Positions 61,833 through 64,000 of a stretch of DNA of 64,000 bases are shown here, piece after piece (the stretch's first letter is position 1; each line of letters begins with the position of its first letter). The notes under the pieces were generated by a model. The model worked only from the letters and a program-made list of their open reading frames with translations, searched no databases and was not told the origin of the DNA. The stretch covers positions 43,883 through 107,882 of the forward strand of contig NZ_BAOQ01000024.1 in assembly GCF_000344155.1 (NCBI RefSeq). The letters are read 5' to 3'. Made by a program: the position numbers and the translations under genes. The DNA comes from Gordonia paraffinivorans NBRC 108238 (GTDB lineage: Bacteria > Actinomycetota > Actinomycetes > Mycobacteriales > Mycobacteriaceae).

Positions 61833-62867
61833 ATGAGCTGGGAGTGGAGCGCCGCCGAGCTGGACCGGCTGCAGGCCTTTCTGGCCGAGCGCGGGCTGGT
61901 CGACGGACCGGTCACCGCGCGCCGGATCGGCGACGGACATTCCAACCTGACCTATCTGGTCGGCGACGGCACCGCGCAGTTCGTGGTTCGGCGTCCGCCG
62001 CCGCCGCCGATCCCGCCGGGCGCCAACGACATGCTGCGGGAAGCCCGGATCATGGCGGCACTGGCCGATACGGCGGTGCCGGTGCCCACGATCCTGGCCA
62101 GCGCCGACACCGGCGAGGTGCTCGACGTCCCGCTCTACGTGATGTCCTTCGCGACCGGGCCGGTGGTCACCGCCACGATGCCCGCGCCGCTGGACACCCC
62201 GGAGCGGCGTCGCGAGGTGGGCCACGCGCTGGTGGATACGCTCGCCGCCCTGCACGCCGTGGACTACACCGCGGTGGGGCTGGGTGATCTGGGTCGTCCC
62301 GAAGGCTTCAACGCCCGGCACGTGTCCCGGATGCGCCGGCTCATCGAAGACGAAAACGGTGGGGTCCCTGAGGAATTCACCGACGTTGACGCCTGGCTAC
62401 AGGCGAATACGCCGCCGGAGTCCGGGGCCACCCTGGTGCACGCCGACTTCCGGATCGGCAACGTGGTGCTCGGGGCAGACGCGCCGGGCCGGATCGATGC
62501 GGTCCTGGACTGGGAGCTGTGCACCCTCGGCGATCCGCTGCTGGACGTCGGCTATCTGGCCGCGACCATCCCGGTCGCCGGACGGCGGCCCAATGCGACC
62601 GCCGAGCTGGGGCTGGCCATGCTCGAGGAGGGCTTCCCGAGCCGCGACGAGCTGCTGGCCCGCTATGCCGAGCGCAGTGGCCGGGACCTGTCGAACCTGT
62701 CCTGGTACATCGTGTTGGCGCTCTGGAAGCTCGCCGTGCTCTACGAATACAGCCGTCGCCGCGTGCTCGACGGCATCGGCGACCCGTACTACGCCGACCC
62801 GGAGCTGGTGGCGCGTTTCCTGGCCGACGCCCGGGACGTGGTCGCCGCCGCCCCTGCGACCTCGTGA
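61833..62867 (+). CDS. APH-type phosphotransferase 4 (ACAD10/11-kinase-like)
   Basis: 344-aa kinase-fold protein of the branch found as the N-terminal domain of ACAD10/11: GDGHSNLTYLV nucleotide loop, the catalytic loop VHADFRIGNVVL and VLDWELCTLGDPLLDVGYL. In mammals that kinase phosphorylates 4-hydroxyacyl-CoA so that the partner dehydrogenase domain can eliminate phosphate. In P. putida, LvaA does the same for 4-hydroxyvaleryl-CoA. Here it sits behind three crotonases and before an AttH-like gene, in an island with three acyl-CoA dehydrogenases, so activation of a hydroxyacyl-CoA for dehydration is a good working model. Confidence 0.88.
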   Translation: MSWEWSAAELDRLQAFLAERGLVDGPVTARRIGDGHSNLTYLVGDGTAQFVVRRPPPPPIPPGANDMLREARIMAALADTAVPVPTILASADTGEVLDVPLYVMSFATGPVVTATMPAPLDTPERRREVGHALVDTLAALHAVDYTAVGLGDLGRPEGFNARHVSRMRRLIEDENGGVPEEFTDVDAWLQANTPPESGATLVHADFRIGNVVLGADAPGRIDAVLDWELCTLGDPLLDVGYLAATIPVAGRRPNATAELGLAMLEEGFPSRDELLARYAERSGRDLSNLSWYIVLALWKLAVLYEYSRRRVLDGIGDPYYADPELVARFLADARDVVAAAPATS

Positions 62868-62909
62868 GCCGAGGTCCGCACTGATCTGAGCCCGTAACTA
62901 GGAGAGTCG

Positions 62910-63932
62910 ATGTCTACGTCCACCAGTCAGCAGTTCCACGACCCGCTCGTCGGCCGAGAGACCGAGGGGCTCCCGGCCGGCTTCTTCGACCGATTCATGT
63001 TCAACATGCATCCGGTCGCCGGCGGGGCGCCGTCGGTCATCATGGGCCACGGCCGCTACCCGCTGAAGGACACCGTCGACGGCTTCGTGGTGGTGAGCAC
63101 CGAGACCGAACAGCGGAACCTGCGCTACGCCAGCAAGCTCAGCGCCGCTGAGCTCGACGGTGCCGGGCCGTTCCGGTTCGAGGTGGTCGAGCCCAATCAG
63201 CAGTGGCGACTTCAGTTGGCACCGAACGAGATCGGGGTCGAGTTCGACATCACCTGGCAGGCGCGGACGCCGGCCTGGTTCGGCACGGTGGCGGTCCAGA
63301 ACGATTCGGGGACGCCGACCTCCTTCGACCATCTCTTCCAGTCCGGGTTCTACACCGGCACGCTGAGCATCGACGGCCAGACCCGGTCGGTGGACGGCTG
63401 GTACGGCCAGCGGGACCGCTCCCGCGGGGTGCGGACCATGTCCGGCGGGCAGGGGCTGCACATCTGGTACCAGGCGCAGTTCCCGGAGTTCGCGGTCGGG
63501 TTCCTGCTGGTGGAGACCCGGGATCATCAGCGGTTGCTGCTCGAGGGTGCGGTGATGCACACCGACGGAACGCTGGACCCGATCGTCGACGTCAAGCATT
63601 CGCTGAGCTTCTCCGACGGGCTGGACCTGGAGGAGGGGACGGTCGAGGTGACCACCGCCGCCGGCCAGACCTACCGGATGCAGGCCGATGCCCGCTCCGG
63701 CGGCGGCTACATGGCCGGAGCCGGTTACGGCGGCCATCACGGCAAGGACCTCGGGATCGACCACGTGGAGTCCGATTCGTTCCCGCTGGACGGTTCGGTA
63801 TCGCCCAAGACTCTCGACTCGGCGCTGACCGACCGGCTGGCCACCTTCGATCTCGACGGCGTACCCGGCTCGGGCATCTTCGAGTTCGCGCTCACCCGCA
63901 GCTCGCGCTACCAGTACCGCCCTACCCTCTGA
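62910..63932 (+). CDS. AttH/CrtC-like lipocalin-fold protein 4
   Basis: 340-aa beta-rich protein. GQRDRSRGVRTM corresponds to the DHSWG-type motif, with Arg in place of Trp, the most divergent of the four copies. Blocks such as FRFEVVEPNQQWRLQLAPN and SGFYTGTLSIDGQTR are typical of the two-barrel architecture. AGGAGA precedes the ATG, 42 bases after APH 4. Third case of an AttH-like gene beside an APH kinase in this window. Function unknown; ligand binding, hydration or cyclisation are possible. Confidence 0.7.
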   Translation: MSTSTSQQFHDPLVGRETEGLPAGFFDRFMFNMHPVAGGAPSVIMGHGRYPLKDTVDGFVVVSTETEQRNLRYASKLSAAELDGAGPFRFEVVEPNQQWRLQLAPNEIGVEFDITWQARTPAWFGTVAVQNDSGTPTSFDHLFQSGFYTGTLSIDGQTRSVDGWYGQRDRSRGVRTMSGGQGLHIWYQAQFPEFAVGFLLVETRDHQRLLLEGAVMHTDGTLDPIVDVKHSLSFSDGLDLEEGTVEVTTAAGQTYRMQADARSGGGYMAGAGYGGHHGKDLGIDHVESDSFPLDGSVSPKTLDSALTDRLATFDLDGVPGSGIFEFALTRSSRYQYRPTL

Positions 63933-63943
63933 GCTGGGCGTTT

Positions 63944-63998
63944 TCGGTCGTTGAGCCGTGCCGAGGTGACTCTTCTCGGTCGTTGAGCCGTGCCGAGG
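63944..63998 (+). repeat. Two direct copies of a 23-bp intergenic repeat at the window edge
   Basis: The 23 bases 63944-63966 recur exactly at 63976-63998, a 32-base period. They begin TCGGTCGTTGAGC. Similar GGTCGTTGAGC-type sequences are dispersed intergenic repeats in many Mycobacteriales genomes, to my recollection. The array may continue beyond the window. No other copy was noticed inside. Confidence 0.7.
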
Positions 63999-64000
63999 CG

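Noticed and set aside
1..64000. CRISPR array, prophage, transposon or toxin-antitoxin system
   Set aside because: No regularly spaced repeats, integrase, transposase, phage structural gene or toxin-like pair was found; the only repeats are the short ones listed.

Overview
The window is high-GC, densely coding DNA with actinobacterial character: many GTG starts, ATGA/TGATG stop-start overlaps, GntR/FadR and GAF-LuxR regulators, P450s with small ferredoxins, and MptpB-type tyrosine phosphatases. A Mycobacteriales member such as Gordonia, Rhodococcus or Mycobacterium is plausible, but genus cannot be fixed from this sequence. I saw no tRNA, rRNA, IS element, integrase or CRISPR. Almost everything looks like one large catabolic island for a hydroxylatable, probably branched or alicyclic (terpenoid- or naphthenate-like) carbon source. 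The substrate is inferred, not shown.

Layout. (1) 1-9877, plus strand: end of a P450, aldehyde dehydrogenase, zinc alcohol dehydrogenase, NDP-forming acyl-CoA synthetase, APH-type kinase, a 793-aa protein fusing a PEP-synthase-type swivelling-histidine domain to an unknown domain and a winged helix, and a tyrosine-phosphatase-fold enzyme. (2) 9881-15565: promoter plus operator, a second (frameshifted) copy of the fused protein, a second APH kinase, an AttH/CrtC-like lipocalin-fold protein and an SDR with an in-frame stop. (3) 15723-19022: FadR regulator, small protein, MaoC hydratase, CitE-like lyase, double-hotdog protein. (4) 19008-24378, minus strand: operon of a truncated pyruvate-phosphate-dikinase-like protein (ATP-grasp plus His domain, no PEP-binding barrel), ferredoxin reductase, aldehyde and alcohol dehydrogenases. 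A LuxR gene at 24527-25516 separates it from the next operon. (5) 25678-29677, plus strand: the same swivelling-His and unknown domains as two separate genes, followed by P450, [3Fe-4S] ferredoxin and a second phosphatase. (6) 29775-34260: acyl-CoA synthetase, hotdog, AttH-like, MDR reductase. (7) 34684-39613: aldehyde dehydrogenase, ferredoxin reductase, [2Fe-2S] ferredoxin, SnoaL, FAD monooxygenase (frameshifted), preceded by a structured leader. (8) 39705-43906, minus: two LuxR genes, an APH kinase and an AttH-like gene with an amber stop. (9) 44317-63932: acyl-CoA synthetases, acyl-CoA dehydrogenases, MaoC pair, SDRs, thiolase, CoA-transferase, MenB/BadI-like ring hydrolase, flavin-dependent oxidoreductase, FadR regulator, three enoyl-CoA hydratases, and a fourth APH plus AttH-like pair.

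The most interesting signal is a possible undescribed phosphotransfer system. An ATP-grasp/His protein lacking the pyruvate site, three copies of a swivelling-His domain joined to or beside the same uncharacterised ~440-residue domain, repeated APH kinases and two phosphatases all share operons with P450s and alcohol/aldehyde dehydrogenases. By analogy with phenylphosphate synthase and rifampin phosphotransferase, they may phosphorylate an alcohol with the beta-phosphate of ATP, the unknown domain binding the acceptor. Three of the four AttH-like proteins lie next to an APH kinase. About ten FadR-type operators (TGGTCnnACCA-like) sit at most catabolic promoters, which suggests one regulon.

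Five genes carry six lesions (four indels, two nonsense codons). Two of the indels are in G6 tracts. Either the sequence contains errors or the island is decaying.
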